Assembly: GCA_938045585.1 (NCBI GenBank)
Contig: CALIAU010000029.1
Span: 1 to 64,000 of the forward strand
Direction: 5' to 3'
Source: an uncultured Saprospiraceae bacterium
Lineage (GTDB): Bacteria > Bacteroidota > Bacteroidia > Chitinophagales > Saprospiraceae
Length of the DNA: 64,000 nt
Shown here piece after piece: positions 35,747 to 44,714 of this stretch. The position numbers and the translations under genes are program-made. The notes under the pieces are model-generated. The model made no database searches, was not told where the DNA came from, and saw nothing but the letters and a program-made list of their open reading frames with translations. Each line of letters opens with the position of its first letter. The stretch's first letter is position 1.

Positions 35747-36667
35747 ATGTTAAAAAAATCGACTCTCCTTTTTCTCCTCTTATTATTTATTCTCTGGATT
35801 ATTTTCGCTGCTTGGTTATGTAAATCAAGATTGTGTGGTATTGGTGCAGGTGCTGCTGCCGTAAGCGCGGTAGATGAGGTAAAAGAAAAAGCGCCTTTTG
35901 CTCTAGGAGCATGGAATGTGCGTGACGGATCCGCATTCTCAAATTCTTGTAATAATCACATTGGCTTCTTAAGAGGAAGTGAAAAGCATCTTACTCCACT
36001 GGAAGGAAATTCTGCTACCTGTGTGAATGAAACTGTGGAATATCTGAAGTCTCACAAAGACAGATCACTAAATATTACTGGTTATTACGGATCAGACGAA
36101 ACAAATCCGAGTGATTTCTTCTCAAATCTAGGTCTTGCACGAGCGAATAATGTAAAATCCTATCTAGCTGGATTAGGAGTAGCTGCTTCGCAAATGAATA
36201 TAGAAGGTAAACTTATCCCGAATGCAAAATGGTGGAAAGATAATAGACTCACGAAAGGAATTGACTTTGGCTTTGCTGCAAAGGGCGGCTCTAATGATCG
36301 TATCGATGATATCAGGGGAAGATTAGTAGGTAAACCACTTACGGTATACTTTGGTGTTAACCAAGACAATGTAGCTCTTAGTGCGCAACAAAGAAGTGAC
36401 ATGGCAGATATCATGTACTATCTAGATAATGTTGCTAGTAGCAAACTAGACATTGGCGGCCACACGGATAACGTGGGGAATAGATCAGGAAATGTTGCTT
36501 TATCTCAAAAGAGAGCAGACTTTGTACGTGATTATCTAAGCCAGCGTGGAAATATTTCTAATGCTAAGATGAATACACAAGGATTTGGTCCTGACAACCC
36601 GATTGCTGATAATTCCACAAACGATGGAAAGGCAAAGAACAGAAGGGTTGAAATCATCTTACGTTAA
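35747..36667 (+). CDS. OmpA-family protein with two OmpA-like domains
   Basis: A 306-residue protein with an N-terminal membrane anchor (STLLFLLLLFILWIIFAAWL). The first OmpA-like module (about 65-165) has lost most binding residues. The second (about 200-306) carries LTVYFGVNQ, LDIGGHTDNVGNRSGNVALSQKRA and KNRRVEIIL, the peptidoglycan-binding pattern. So it likely tethers the envelope to peptidoglycan. It is followed after 35 bp by the first VEVIKEVE coiled-coil gene, and a shared operon is likely. Confidence 0.85.
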   Translation: MLKKSTLLFLLLLFILWIIFAAWLCKSRLCGIGAGAAAVSAVDEVKEKAPFALGAWNVRDGSAFSNSCNNHIGFLRGSEKHLTPLEGNSATCVNETVEYLKSHKDRSLNITGYYGSDETNPSDFFSNLGLARANNVKSYLAGLGVAASQMNIEGKLIPNAKWWKDNRLTKGIDFGFAAKGGSNDRIDDIRGRLVGKPLTVYFGVNQDNVALSAQQRSDMADIMYYLDNVASSKLDIGGHTDNVGNRSGNVALSQKRADFVRDYLSQRGNISNAKMNTQGFGPDNPIADNSTNDGKAKNRRVEIILR

Positions 36668-36702
36668 TATCAATTTTAAATCACTTTTAAACTATATAAA
36701 TT

Positions 36703-38628
36703 ATGTGTTTTTGGTTACCTCTTTTATTACTCGGATTAACAGGACTATTTGGATGGTGCTTAGGATGGCTTTGGAGAAGGCTAGGTATGGCTAAGATAGA
36801 AGGCGAACGTGATGAATACAATACACGTTACTTAAATATGAAATCCGAATATGATGGCTATCAGACTAAATATATGAGTCTAGATAAAAATTATGCCTCA
36901 TTAAAATCAGATCATTCTAAACTCAATACTTCCCTATCAGATTGGAAGAATAAATACAACACGCGAGACAAGGCGTATATCGAATTAGAAGGCAATTATA
37001 ACGAAGCCCTATCCTGGAAAAGTAAGTACGAAGCCTTAGAAGGCGATAACAAAGATTGGAAGCGTAAGCATGTAGCTGCACTTGCAGACATCGATGGCTG
37101 GAGATCAAAATTCGCAGAACTAGAGGCAAGTAAGCCTAAAGAAGTGGAAGTGATTAAAAAGGTGGAAGTGATCAAAGAGGTGGAGAAGCCGGTAGAAGTG
37201 ATCAAAGAAGTAGAGGTGATTAAAGAAGTGGAAGTGATCAAGGAAGTAGAAAAGCCGGTAGAAGTGATTAAAGAGGTAGAGGTCATCAAAGAGATAGAAA
37301 AACCTGTGGAGGTGATCAAAGAGGTAGAGGTTATCAAAGAAGTAGAAGTCATCAAGGAGGTAGAAAAACCTGTAGAAGTTATCAAAGAGGTAGAGGTTAT
37401 TAAAGAAGTAGAAGTCATCAAGGAAGTAGAAGTGATAAAGGAAGTGGAAGTTATCAAAGAGGTAGAAAAACCTGTGGAGGTGATCAAAGAGGTAGAAGTG
37501 ATAAAGAATGTAGAAATAGAGGTAATCAAAGAAGTGCCTGTGGAAGTGATTAAAGAGGTGGAGGTAATCAAGGAGGTAGAAAAACCTGTGGAAGTAATCA
37601 AAGAGGTAGAGGTAATTAAGAATGTAGAAGTAGAGGTAATCAAAGAAGTACCGGTAGAAGTGATTAAAGAAGTGGAAGTGATTAAAGAAGTGGAAGTCAT
37701 CAAAGAGGTAGAAAAGCCTGTGGAAGTGATCAAAGAAGTGGAAGTGGTAAAAGAAGTACCTGTAGAGGTGATTAAAGAGGTGGAAGTAGTTAAAGAGGTA
37801 GTAAATACTGCGGCTCTAGATGCGCTTAAAGCGAAGTACTCTTCTCTAGAACAAGACTACAAGTCGTCTGCTAAAGAACTTAAAACTCTCTCTGGTGCAA
37901 ATGCTAAATTGAGTGCAAAACTGGAGGTGAAGCCTAAGGAAGTGATTAAAGAGGTGAAGGTAGAGGATACAAAGGCTCTAGATGCCTTGGGTAAGAAGTA
38001 TGACAAACTAGATAAGCAGAATGCAGATAACGCAAAAGGCCTTAAAGATGCCAATGCGGCGAATGCAAAATTAGCTAAAGAAATAGCTGCGTTGAACAAA
38101 AAGCTTGCTGCGAAGCCAAAAGAAGTTGTGCGCGAGGTAGAGGTCATCAAAGAGGTACCTGTCGAAATTATTAGAGAGGTAGAGGTTGTGAAAACGCTCG
38201 ATTTCGAGGAATTACAGAAAATGATGATGAACATGGGAACTGTAGAGGTTTCTAGGACAACGAAGAGTAGCACAAAGAAAGCGAAAGCAAAAACTACAGC
38301 GAAAAAGGCAACAAAGAAATCTACTAAGAAGACAGTTGCCAAAAAATCGACGGCGAAGAAAGCAGCAGCGGGAAAGAAGGACGACTTGACAAAAATTGAA
38401 GGTATAGGTCCAAAGATCAAGCAGCTTCTTTGGAATGCGAATATCACGACGTTTAAAAAACTATCAACTACTAAAGTCGGCGTGCTAAGAGAAATCTTAA
38501 CGAAGGCTGGATCAAGATTCCAGATGCACGACCCTGGCACCTGGGCTCAACAATCCAAGTTGGCTGCTAGTGGAGATTGGGATAAGCTCAAAACTCTGCA
38601 AGACAAATTAGATGGTGGTAAAAAATAG
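36703..38628 (+). CDS. Membrane-anchored coiled-coil protein with VEVIKEVE repeats and HHH domain
   Basis: 641 residues in order: a membrane helix (FWLPLLLLGLTGLFGWCLGW), a helical segment to about 145, a repeat region (about 147-366) built from VEVIKEVE and EKPVEVIKEV units, a helical part with AANAKL-type heptads, a Lys/Ala-rich histone-H1-like tail (about 520-558, KKAKAKTTAKKATKKS), and a helix-hairpin-helix domain (561-641, DLTKIEGIGPKIKQLLWNA). The HHH and basic tail suggest nucleic-acid binding on the cytoplasmic side; the repeats probably form a long rod. The family is not recognised beyond this. Confidence 0.82.
   Translation: MCFWLPLLLLGLTGLFGWCLGWLWRRLGMAKIEGERDEYNTRYLNMKSEYDGYQTKYMSLDKNYASLKSDHSKLNTSLSDWKNKYNTRDKAYIELEGNYNEALSWKSKYEALEGDNKDWKRKHVAALADIDGWRSKFAELEASKPKEVEVIKKVEVIKEVEKPVEVIKEVEVIKEVEVIKEVEKPVEVIKEVEVIKEIEKPVEVIKEVEVIKEVEVIKEVEKPVEVIKEVEVIKEVEVIKEVEVIKEVEVIKEVEKPVEVIKEVEVIKNVEIEVIKEVPVEVIKEVEVIKEVEKPVEVIKEVEVIKNVEVEVIKEVPVEVIKEVEVIKEVEVIKEVEKPVEVIKEVEVVKEVPVEVIKEVEVVKEVVNTAALDALKAKYSSLEQDYKSSAKELKTLSGANAKLSAKLEVKPKEVIKEVKVEDTKALDALGKKYDKLDKQNADNAKGLKDANAANAKLAKEIAALNKKLAAKPKEVVREVEVIKEVPVEIIREVEVVKTLDFEELQKMMMNMGTVEVSRTTKSSTKKAKAKTTAKKATKKSTKKTVAKKSTAKKAAAGKKDDLTKIEGIGPKIKQLLWNANITTFKKLSTTKVGVLREILTKAGSRFQMHDPGTWAQQSKLAASGDWDKLKTLQDKLDGGKK
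37141..37800 (+). repeat. Degenerate coding repeat for VEVIKEVE units
   Basis: About 660 bp built from an 18-24 bp coding unit. Codons vary synonymously between units (GAA/GAG, GTA/GTG/GTC/GTT, ATC/ATT/ATA) while the peptide stays constant, so the repeat is old and kept at the protein level rather than produced by recent slippage. Confidence 0.88.
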
Positions 38629-38640
38629 ATAATAACTTTT

Positions 38641-38663
38641 GGAGACTCCGTTCTGGAGTCTCC
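38641..38663. terminator. Hairpin between the two coiled-coil genes
   Basis: GGAGACTCC (38641-38649) and GGAGTCTCC (38655-38663) around GTTCT form a perfect 9-bp stem. Only CTTTAA follows, so it is a weak terminator or an RNA-processing or stabilising stem within the operon. Confidence 0.55.
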
Positions 38664-38679
38664 CTTTAATAATTATAAC

Positions 38680-40422
38680 ATGATAGAAAAGAATAAACTT
38701 ATTGCGAAAATCGCAAAGAGCACAAAAATTTCGACTGCTAAGGCTCAAAAGGCATACGAAATCATTTTAAAGGAAGGCAAAGCCTTTAGACAACAATCCA
38801 TTAAAAATGTAAAAACAAAACAACAGGTAGCTGTGAAAATCACCCCTAAAACTGTGGTGAAACAAGTACAGTTAAAAAAAGAGGTGCCTGTTGTAAAGAC
38901 AAAAGAGGTTGTCAAAACTGTTCAGATTATTAAAGAGGTACCTGTCATACAGTATAGAGATAGAGTAAAAGAGGTAGAGGTAATCAAAGAAGTACCTGTA
39001 GAAGTCGTAAAAGAAATTACTCTAGTAAATGAGGTAGAGAAACGTATTGTAGACCCTACGCAGGTAAACTTATGGAAGAAAAAGTCAGCTGACTACGAGA
39101 AGCAGATGCGTCATTATAAAAGCGAATTAGTAGATGCGGAGAAGGATTGTACTTGGCTCCAAGGCAAACTCAAGCAGAGTGAGCAGGCATGTAAAAACTA
39201 TAAGAGCCAATTAGCAAAAACTGCTAAGGGTTCGTCTTCTATGCAATCTAAATTAAAAAATGCTGAAAAATCTGCTGCATTTTATAAAAGCGAACTTGCA
39301 GATGCCGAAAAAGATTGTACGTGGTTACAAGGCCAACTAAAAAAATCAGAAGCATCCATTAAAAAATATGCAACACAATTAAAGGCTAAACCTAAAACGA
39401 TCACCAAAACCGTTATCAAAAAAGTACCTGTAACTAAAATAAAAACAGTTATTAAAAAGGTACCCGTTGTAAAAACTGTACAAGACACAAAGGCTATCGC
39501 TAGCTGGAAGTCAAAGTACACTGCTGCAGATAAAATTGCTGGAAAGTATGCCAAAGAAATTGCAGGTCTTAAGAAAAGATTGAGCGTTAAGCCTAAGACT
39601 CTTGTAAAAACAGTTACAGACACTAAGGCTCTGAATTCTTGGAAAGCAAAGTATAACTCTGCAGATAAAATGGCTGGAAAGTATGCTAAAGAAATTGCTG
39701 ATCTCAAGAAAAGATTGAGCGCTAAGCCTAAAACTGTTGTAAAAACAGTAACAGATGCTAAGGCTGTCAATTCTTGGAAAGCGAAATACAATTCCGCTGA
39801 TAAGATGGCCGGAAAGTACGCAAAAGAAATCGCTGATCTCAAGAAAAGATTGAGCGCTAAGCCTAAGACTGTTGTAAAAACAGTAACAGATGCTAAGGCT
39901 GTCAATTCTTGGAAAGCGAAGTATAACTCAGCTGATAAGATGGCTGCTAAATATGCCAAAGAAATTGCTAGCCTTAAAAAGCAACTTGCTGCTAAACCAA
40001 AAGAAGTGGTAAGAGAGGTAGAGGTAGTGAAGTCATTTGATATGGCGCAGTTGCAAAAAATGATGGCTGGCATGGGTACTGTCCAAGTCTCAAGAAAGGT
40101 AGTGGGCGAAACACGTACTAAGAAAGATGCAAAAATTGTACAGAGAAGAGAGGTAAAGGCAGGGACGAACACAAGACAGGATCTTACTAAGATTGAAGGC
40201 ATCGGTCCTAAAATCCAAGAGCTTCTCTATGCTGCTGGAATAAACAACTACAAACAGTTAGCGAAAGCAAATACGAAAACAGTACAGAATATTCTCGATG
40301 GTGCTGGATCTAAATTTAAGTTAGCAGATCCTGGTTCATGGGGTAAACAAGCAGATCTGGCTGCAGACGGAAAATGGGATGCGCTACAAACGCTTCAAGA
40401 TAAATTGAATGGAGGCCGCTAA
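38680..40422 (+). CDS. Coiled-coil protein with HU-like N-terminus, 45-residue repeats and HHH domain
   Basis: 580 residues. Residues 1-45 (MIEKNKLIAKIAKSTKISTA, then KAQKAYEIILKEGKAF) resemble the N-terminal helices of HU/IHF, without the DNA-binding arms. Then come VEVIKEVPVE-type repeats, two similar blocks (FYKSELADAEKDCTWLQG type), four 45-residue units (WKAKYNSADKMAGKYAKEIA), and an HHH domain (501-580, DLTKIEGIGPKIQELLYAAG) like that of the preceding gene. There is no membrane helix, so this looks like the cytosolic partner of the anchored paralogue. Very Lys-rich. Function unknown; nucleoid binding is inferred. Confidence 0.8.
   Translation: MIEKNKLIAKIAKSTKISTAKAQKAYEIILKEGKAFRQQSIKNVKTKQQVAVKITPKTVVKQVQLKKEVPVVKTKEVVKTVQIIKEVPVIQYRDRVKEVEVIKEVPVEVVKEITLVNEVEKRIVDPTQVNLWKKKSADYEKQMRHYKSELVDAEKDCTWLQGKLKQSEQACKNYKSQLAKTAKGSSSMQSKLKNAEKSAAFYKSELADAEKDCTWLQGQLKKSEASIKKYATQLKAKPKTITKTVIKKVPVTKIKTVIKKVPVVKTVQDTKAIASWKSKYTAADKIAGKYAKEIAGLKKRLSVKPKTLVKTVTDTKALNSWKAKYNSADKMAGKYAKEIADLKKRLSAKPKTVVKTVTDAKAVNSWKAKYNSADKMAGKYAKEIADLKKRLSAKPKTVVKTVTDAKAVNSWKAKYNSADKMAAKYAKEIASLKKQLAAKPKEVVREVEVVKSFDMAQLQKMMAGMGTVQVSRKVVGETRTKKDAKIVQRREVKAGTNTRQDLTKIEGIGPKIQELLYAAGINNYKQLAKANTKTVQNILDGAGSKFKLADPGSWGKQADLAADGKWDALQTLQDKLNGGR
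39502..40005 (+). repeat. Four 135-bp coding units
   Basis: Period 135 bp (45 codons), with unit starts at 39502, 39637, 39772 and 39907. The middle units are nearly identical at the nucleotide level, unlike the VEVIKEVE repeat upstream, which points to recent duplication and likely length variation between strains. Confidence 0.88.
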
Positions 40423-40444
40423 GGCAACAAAGTTCCGAACGAAG

Positions 40445-40473
40445 AAGGGCTGTGCATTTGCATGGCCTTTTTT
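40445..40473 (+). terminator. Terminator after the coiled-coil operon
   Basis: Stem AAGGGCTGTGCA / TGCATGGCCTT with three G-T wobbles, then a run of six T. It begins 23 bp after the stop of the second coiled-coil gene. Confidence 0.72.
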
Positions 40474-40549
40474 ATTGTACGCTCATTGTCTTTTAATAAT
40501 AATCTTGGTATATTTATAAGATTCTTTTTTAAGCAAATAATCTTCCAAT

Positions 40550-43500
40550 ATGCACAAATCCTACTTCCTCTTTCTCGCATTTTGTTTTTGCTCTTTGCAG
40601 GCTTCCGCGCAGCTTACATATCAAAGCTTCTCACTTGACATTTTAGGAGGTGTTGCAATCTACGACCATACACCAGGGAAGGCTAAGGATATGTTTCTCA
40701 TTGGCATTAAAAATGGTTATGCTCATATATACCATGTGAATACAAGGGGAGAACTTATATCTGAGATTATCACAGATATAGAAGCAAGTTTTTCAGATAA
40801 GATAAAATACGACGAAAGCAATGATCTATTTTATGTCCTAGCTGACAATACACTGCTTAAGCTTGATATGAACGGCAATACCTTAGAAGAAACAGATGTA
40901 TCTGAATTTACTGATTACCTATACGATTTTCATGTTTCAAGAGAGGGTCAAGTTTTCTTCCTCACAGACAATCCTAGTTTTAACGAGGATTCCGGAAAAA
41001 CTTTGTACTCCTACAAACTTATTGAAATTAGCAATGGTCAGCAAACTACTTTTCAATTTAATCATTCTGGACTAAGTCCATCCTATCATAAAGTTGCACA
41101 TTCATTTAGTTTTACAGAAGATGGCTTTTACATATCCTTTAGTGATGCGTTTGAACTTGATCCTGAATGTAATAGAGATTTCCTTTTTCATTTTAATGAA
41201 TTTGGGGCTCAAACAAAACAGGACATTAGGTTTCCAGATAACATAGAAGGCTTTGGTTTAAAATATGGATATTATGGTGGTAAGCTTTTAACTAGATCAT
41301 CAATATTTCAGTATGAAACCTTTTTCAATTATGAATCAGATGACTGTTTTCTTTTTGAAGGTTCAGAATCTTTTACCTTCTCCCCAATGATTGAACTTGC
41401 GAAAGGAATAGCACTCTTCTCAGGAAATGAATATTTCTGTGAGGGCGAAATAATTCAACAAGGCAATAAGTTCCACAATTATTCCAATTTAAAAACGCAT
41501 GGGATAGCCTATGCGGTATCCAATGATAGTCTTTTTATAGTTGATGCTAATCCTTGCCCAGCGCTCAGCTTCTTTTCACAGTCAGAAATTAATCAGTCTA
41601 TTCTTGATAAGAGTATAGATTGTCTCATCATTGATGGAAAAGATAGCGATATATCCTCGCTTGCCGCACTAGACACTATCGAACATATTCGAGGAAATCT
41701 AGAAATTAGAAATTGTATGAACCTAGGCTCTTTAGCAGGTATAGAAAACTTAACTCATATTGATGGTAATTTAATTCTTACTGATAATCAGATTTTAGAA
41801 GATATTACAGCATTGAGTAATCTTAATCTTACAGGCAATTTAGAAATAAGAAACAACAGTGCACTCCATGCATGTAATTACTTTTTCCTTTGTGAAGCTT
41901 TAGTAGACAACAGATTTTTAATTGAAAATAATGGAAGTGCATGCAGCAATCCTGAAACCTTGCAAGATAATTGCGACAGCAGTGATTTTGACTTAGACGG
42001 TTATAATTTTTCTGAAGACTGCGACGATTCTGACCCAAATATTTCACCAGCATCCGTAGAAATTCCTAATAATCAAATCGATGAGGATTGCGATGGAATT
42101 GCTTTTCAAATAGATTTGGATAACGATGGATATAATTCTGATGAGGATTGTGATGATATGAATGCAGAAATTTCACCAGGAATGATCGAACTGCCTTTTA
42201 ATGGTATTGATGACGACTGCAATCCGCTGACACCTGATGATCAAGTATACATACCAGATTCTAACTTTAGAAAACAACTCTTTGAACAGGGAAGAGATTT
42301 AAATAATAACGGCTCCATTCAATATGACGAAGTGACTATAATTGATTCTCTTGATTTAAGATGGGAGAACATTTACGACCTTACTGGTATAGAGACTTTT
42401 CTAGACCTAAGATATTTCTCATTTAGAGATAACTTTTGTACTAACATTGATTTGAGTCAAAACACCAATTTGGAAGTCTTAAAATTTCATGACGGGACAA
42501 ATCTAACTGACTTAAATCTTCCTATTGATTCAAAAATAAATGAGCTATTTTTTGACCGAGTTGAGATTGAAAGTCTAGCTTTTCAAGATTTTTTGCAATT
42601 AGAAAAACTCAGTCTATTGCGCACAATTGACACCTTACATCTTGACCTGGATATCTTAACAGAATTGAAAGAATTTAGTTACACACATGGAGTTTTGGAT
42701 CTGCCTTCTATTCCAAAGAATAAAATTTCCTACTTCGAAGTTAGTGATTCTGAAATATTAAAGCCTTTACATATTATCAATATGGATAGTCTTCAGACTC
42801 TAATAATTCAGTGGACAGAATATTCTGAACTGCGTATAGAAGACAACCCTCTATTAACAAGTATCGACCTCCTTGGTGCCAGAGGTAGCACAGCTACAAT
42901 CATTAATAATCCAGTCGAGGATCTAGATATGAGTATAGAGGCTAAAGACAGTGTAGTAATAAGAAACCTGCCCTTTATAAACAGAATCGTTCATGTACCT
43001 ATTAGAACTAATAAGGTGATTATAGATTCAATGGAAATTTTACTCGCTATTGATCATTATTCTTTTTTAAGTCGTAATACAAAGAACTTAGAAGTGAGTA
43101 ATTGTCCACAACTAGAAGAAATTACATACATTCATAATGAAGTAGAGACCTTCGCACTTTCAAATCTTCCTAGCTTAAAACTTCTTGACTTTCGCGGCAA
43201 CAATATTGATTCCTTAGATCTTTCCGAGTTCAATACCTTGGAAAACATACAGATCGAAAAGAACGACATGAAATATCTAAACATTTTCAATGGTAATACG
43301 GATGAAAGAGTCGATCTATTAGAAAATCACTTTCTTGAAGTTTGTTGTGATGCAGGAGAGGAAGGATATATAGACATCATTATGTCCCAACTTGATAGTG
43401 GCACTATCGTTCAATCCTGTAAGGATGACCTAGATGGAGATGGATTCTATGAAGACACTGATTGCGACGAAACCAACCCAGATATTAATCCGGGTGCAGC

Positions 43501-43804
43501 AGAACTCGCTGACAATGGCATTGATGAAGACTGTGACGGGATGGACTGGGATAGTACGACAAGTGTGGAAGACTTCCAAGATGCAGAAATACAAATTTAT
43601 CCAAACCCAACGCATGGAAATCTCAACGTCAGTGCTGATTCCGATATTATAGAAATAATAGTATTTGATACCAGAGGACAGAGGCTTGTACACAAACAAA
43701 GTGCAGATTTTATCGACCTATCTGACTTAAAGACTGGTGTCTACCTTTGCCAGATTCGATTAAAGGACGGTACCCAGTATATGGAGAAAGTCATTAAGAA
43801 TTAA
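40550..43804 (+). CDS. T9SS cargo with leucine-rich-like repeats and MopE-type metal motifs
   Basis: 1084 residues with a signal peptide (FLFLAFCFCSLQASAQ) and a C-terminal type A sorting domain (IQIYPNPTHGNLNVS to the closing YMEKVIKN). The middle holds irregular LRR-like rungs (LEIRNCMNLGSLAGIENLTH; SLDLSEFNTLENIQIEKND). Three copies of a MopE-like Asp/Cys motif, for example DCDETNPDINPGAAE followed by DNGIDEDCDG, probably bind Ca or another metal. It is secreted through T9SS and anchored or released at the surface. Its last bases overlap the convergent DUF4249 gene by 4 bp. Confidence 0.86.
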   Translation: MHKSYFLFLAFCFCSLQASAQLTYQSFSLDILGGVAIYDHTPGKAKDMFLIGIKNGYAHIYHVNTRGELISEIITDIEASFSDKIKYDESNDLFYVLADNTLLKLDMNGNTLEETDVSEFTDYLYDFHVSREGQVFFLTDNPSFNEDSGKTLYSYKLIEISNGQQTTFQFNHSGLSPSYHKVAHSFSFTEDGFYISFSDAFELDPECNRDFLFHFNEFGAQTKQDIRFPDNIEGFGLKYGYYGGKLLTRSSIFQYETFFNYESDDCFLFEGSESFTFSPMIELAKGIALFSGNEYFCEGEIIQQGNKFHNYSNLKTHGIAYAVSNDSLFIVDANPCPALSFFSQSEINQSILDKSIDCLIIDGKDSDISSLAALDTIEHIRGNLEIRNCMNLGSLAGIENLTHIDGNLILTDNQILEDITALSNLNLTGNLEIRNNSALHACNYFFLCEALVDNRFLIENNGSACSNPETLQDNCDSSDFDLDGYNFSEDCDDSDPNISPASVEIPNNQIDEDCDGIAFQIDLDNDGYNSDEDCDDMNAEISPGMIELPFNGIDDDCNPLTPDDQVYIPDSNFRKQLFEQGRDLNNNGSIQYDEVTIIDSLDLRWENIYDLTGIETFLDLRYFSFRDNFCTNIDLSQNTNLEVLKFHDGTNLTDLNLPIDSKINELFFDRVEIESLAFQDFLQLEKLSLLRTIDTLHLDLDILTELKEFSYTHGVLDLPSIPKNKISYFEVSDSEILKPLHIINMDSLQTLIIQWTEYSELRIEDNPLLTSIDLLGARGSTATIINNPVEDLDMSIEAKDSVVIRNLPFINRIVHVPIRTNKVIIDSMEILLAIDHYSFLSRNTKNLEVSNCPQLEEITYIHNEVETFALSNLPSLKLLDFRGNNIDSLDLSEFNTLENIQIEKNDMKYLNIFNGNTDERVDLLENHFLEVCCDAGEEGYIDIIMSQLDSGTIVQSCKDDLDGDGFYEDTDCDETNPDINPGAAELADNGIDEDCDGMDWDSTTSVEDFQDAEIQIYPNPTHGNLNVSADSDIIEIIVFDTRGQRLVHKQSADFIDLSDLKTGVYLCQIRLKDGTQYMEKVIKN

Positions 43805-44703
43805 TACTTCCTAAAGTCCTCCACCGTAAACCCCACTATTCCCAATCCATCATTTACATTGGAAAACAATTGAACAGGTGATTGGAAGGGGTTTTCATCG
43901 CCAAATTCGTCGCGGGCAAACTTCGTCTTAGAAAAATTATAATAGGACTCCGTTACCGTTTTAAATGAAACCCAAAGACGCTCCTTCGCTCTTTCTTCTG
44001 TATGTCTGTAGACACGCAGATCAATAGATTTTTGTTCGCCATCAAATAAACCATCTTCAATAATGACAGAATTTTCTACTGCTCCCCTACGCACGGAAGG
44101 ATCCGTAGAATCCGAAAATGTAGACCTGAACGTATTGTTCGAAACGTTTCCTGTACTTTCAAAAACAATTACTTCATAATATTGCTTTCCAGGAGGATCC
44201 TGAAAATTTATGGTGACCCGACTTCTCTCATTCCCTTCTTCATTTACACCGCCCTCCTCTTCAAAGGAGATTCCATTTAACTCGACTTTTCTTGGAAACA
44301 CCTCTGTTACATACGCACGCGGATAGTCTGAATGCTCAGCAGAAAAAGTATAACTCTCTCCTTCTTCATAAAAGCCCATAGGAATATTAGAAATATAATG
44401 CACAGGGCTCTGAGCAAGTGGATCATATTCTAAGCTCAATTCCACACCACTATTATCCTTGCTAATTCGTACATCTGCATCCGTTAGAATCGAATTACCA
44501 AAAGGATTAGATATATCCGCTACAGACACGGTTCTAGTTATTGATGCATAAATCCGCTCATCTTCTAAGTCTATAGTAGTTGAGACAAATAAAAAGTTTT
44601 CTGGCACTGGTGCATCTAACTCTATAGTTGACTCAAAAAAATCTTCACAGCTTGACAAGAATCCAATACTGATTATGAAAACAAATAAAAATAAATTTTT
44701 CAT
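43801..44703 (-). CDS. DUF4249 lipoprotein
   Basis: A 300-residue outer-membrane lipoprotein (signal FVFIISIGFLSSC, Cys19). The beta-rich body (ERIYASITRTVSVADISNPFG, GESYTFSAEHSDYP, GKQYYEVIVFE) matches DUF4249, which is almost always encoded next to a TonB-dependent receptor in Bacteroidota, as here (11 bp gap). It is probably the receptor's surface partner or plug lipoprotein, comparable in place to SusD. Ligand unknown. The gene end overlaps the T9SS cargo gene on the other strand. Confidence 0.86.
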   Translation of the reverse strand: MKNLFLFVFIISIGFLSSCEDFFESTIELDAPVPENFLFVSTTIDLEDERIYASITRTVSVADISNPFGNSILTDADVRISKDNSGVELSLEYDPLAQSPVHYISNIPMGFYEEGESYTFSAEHSDYPRAYVTEVFPRKVELNGISFEEEGGVNEEGNERSRVTINFQDPPGKQYYEVIVFESTGNVSNNTFRSTFSDSTDPSVRRGAVENSVIIEDGLFDGEQKSIDLRVYRHTEERAKERLWVSFKTVTESYYNFSKTKFARDEFGDENPFQSPVQLFSNVNDGLGIVGFTVEDFRKY

Positions 44704-44714
44704 GTTGGCATTTT

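Noticed and set aside
36996-37733. Minus-strand frame of 245 codons rich in Ser/Thr over the VEVIKEVE repeat
   Set aside because: A repetitive shadow made by the low-complexity coding repeat; no start context or domain.
39282-40202. Minus-strand frame of 306 codons over the second coiled-coil gene
   Set aside because: A shadow of a Lys-rich repeat gene; the plus strand carries the HHH domain.
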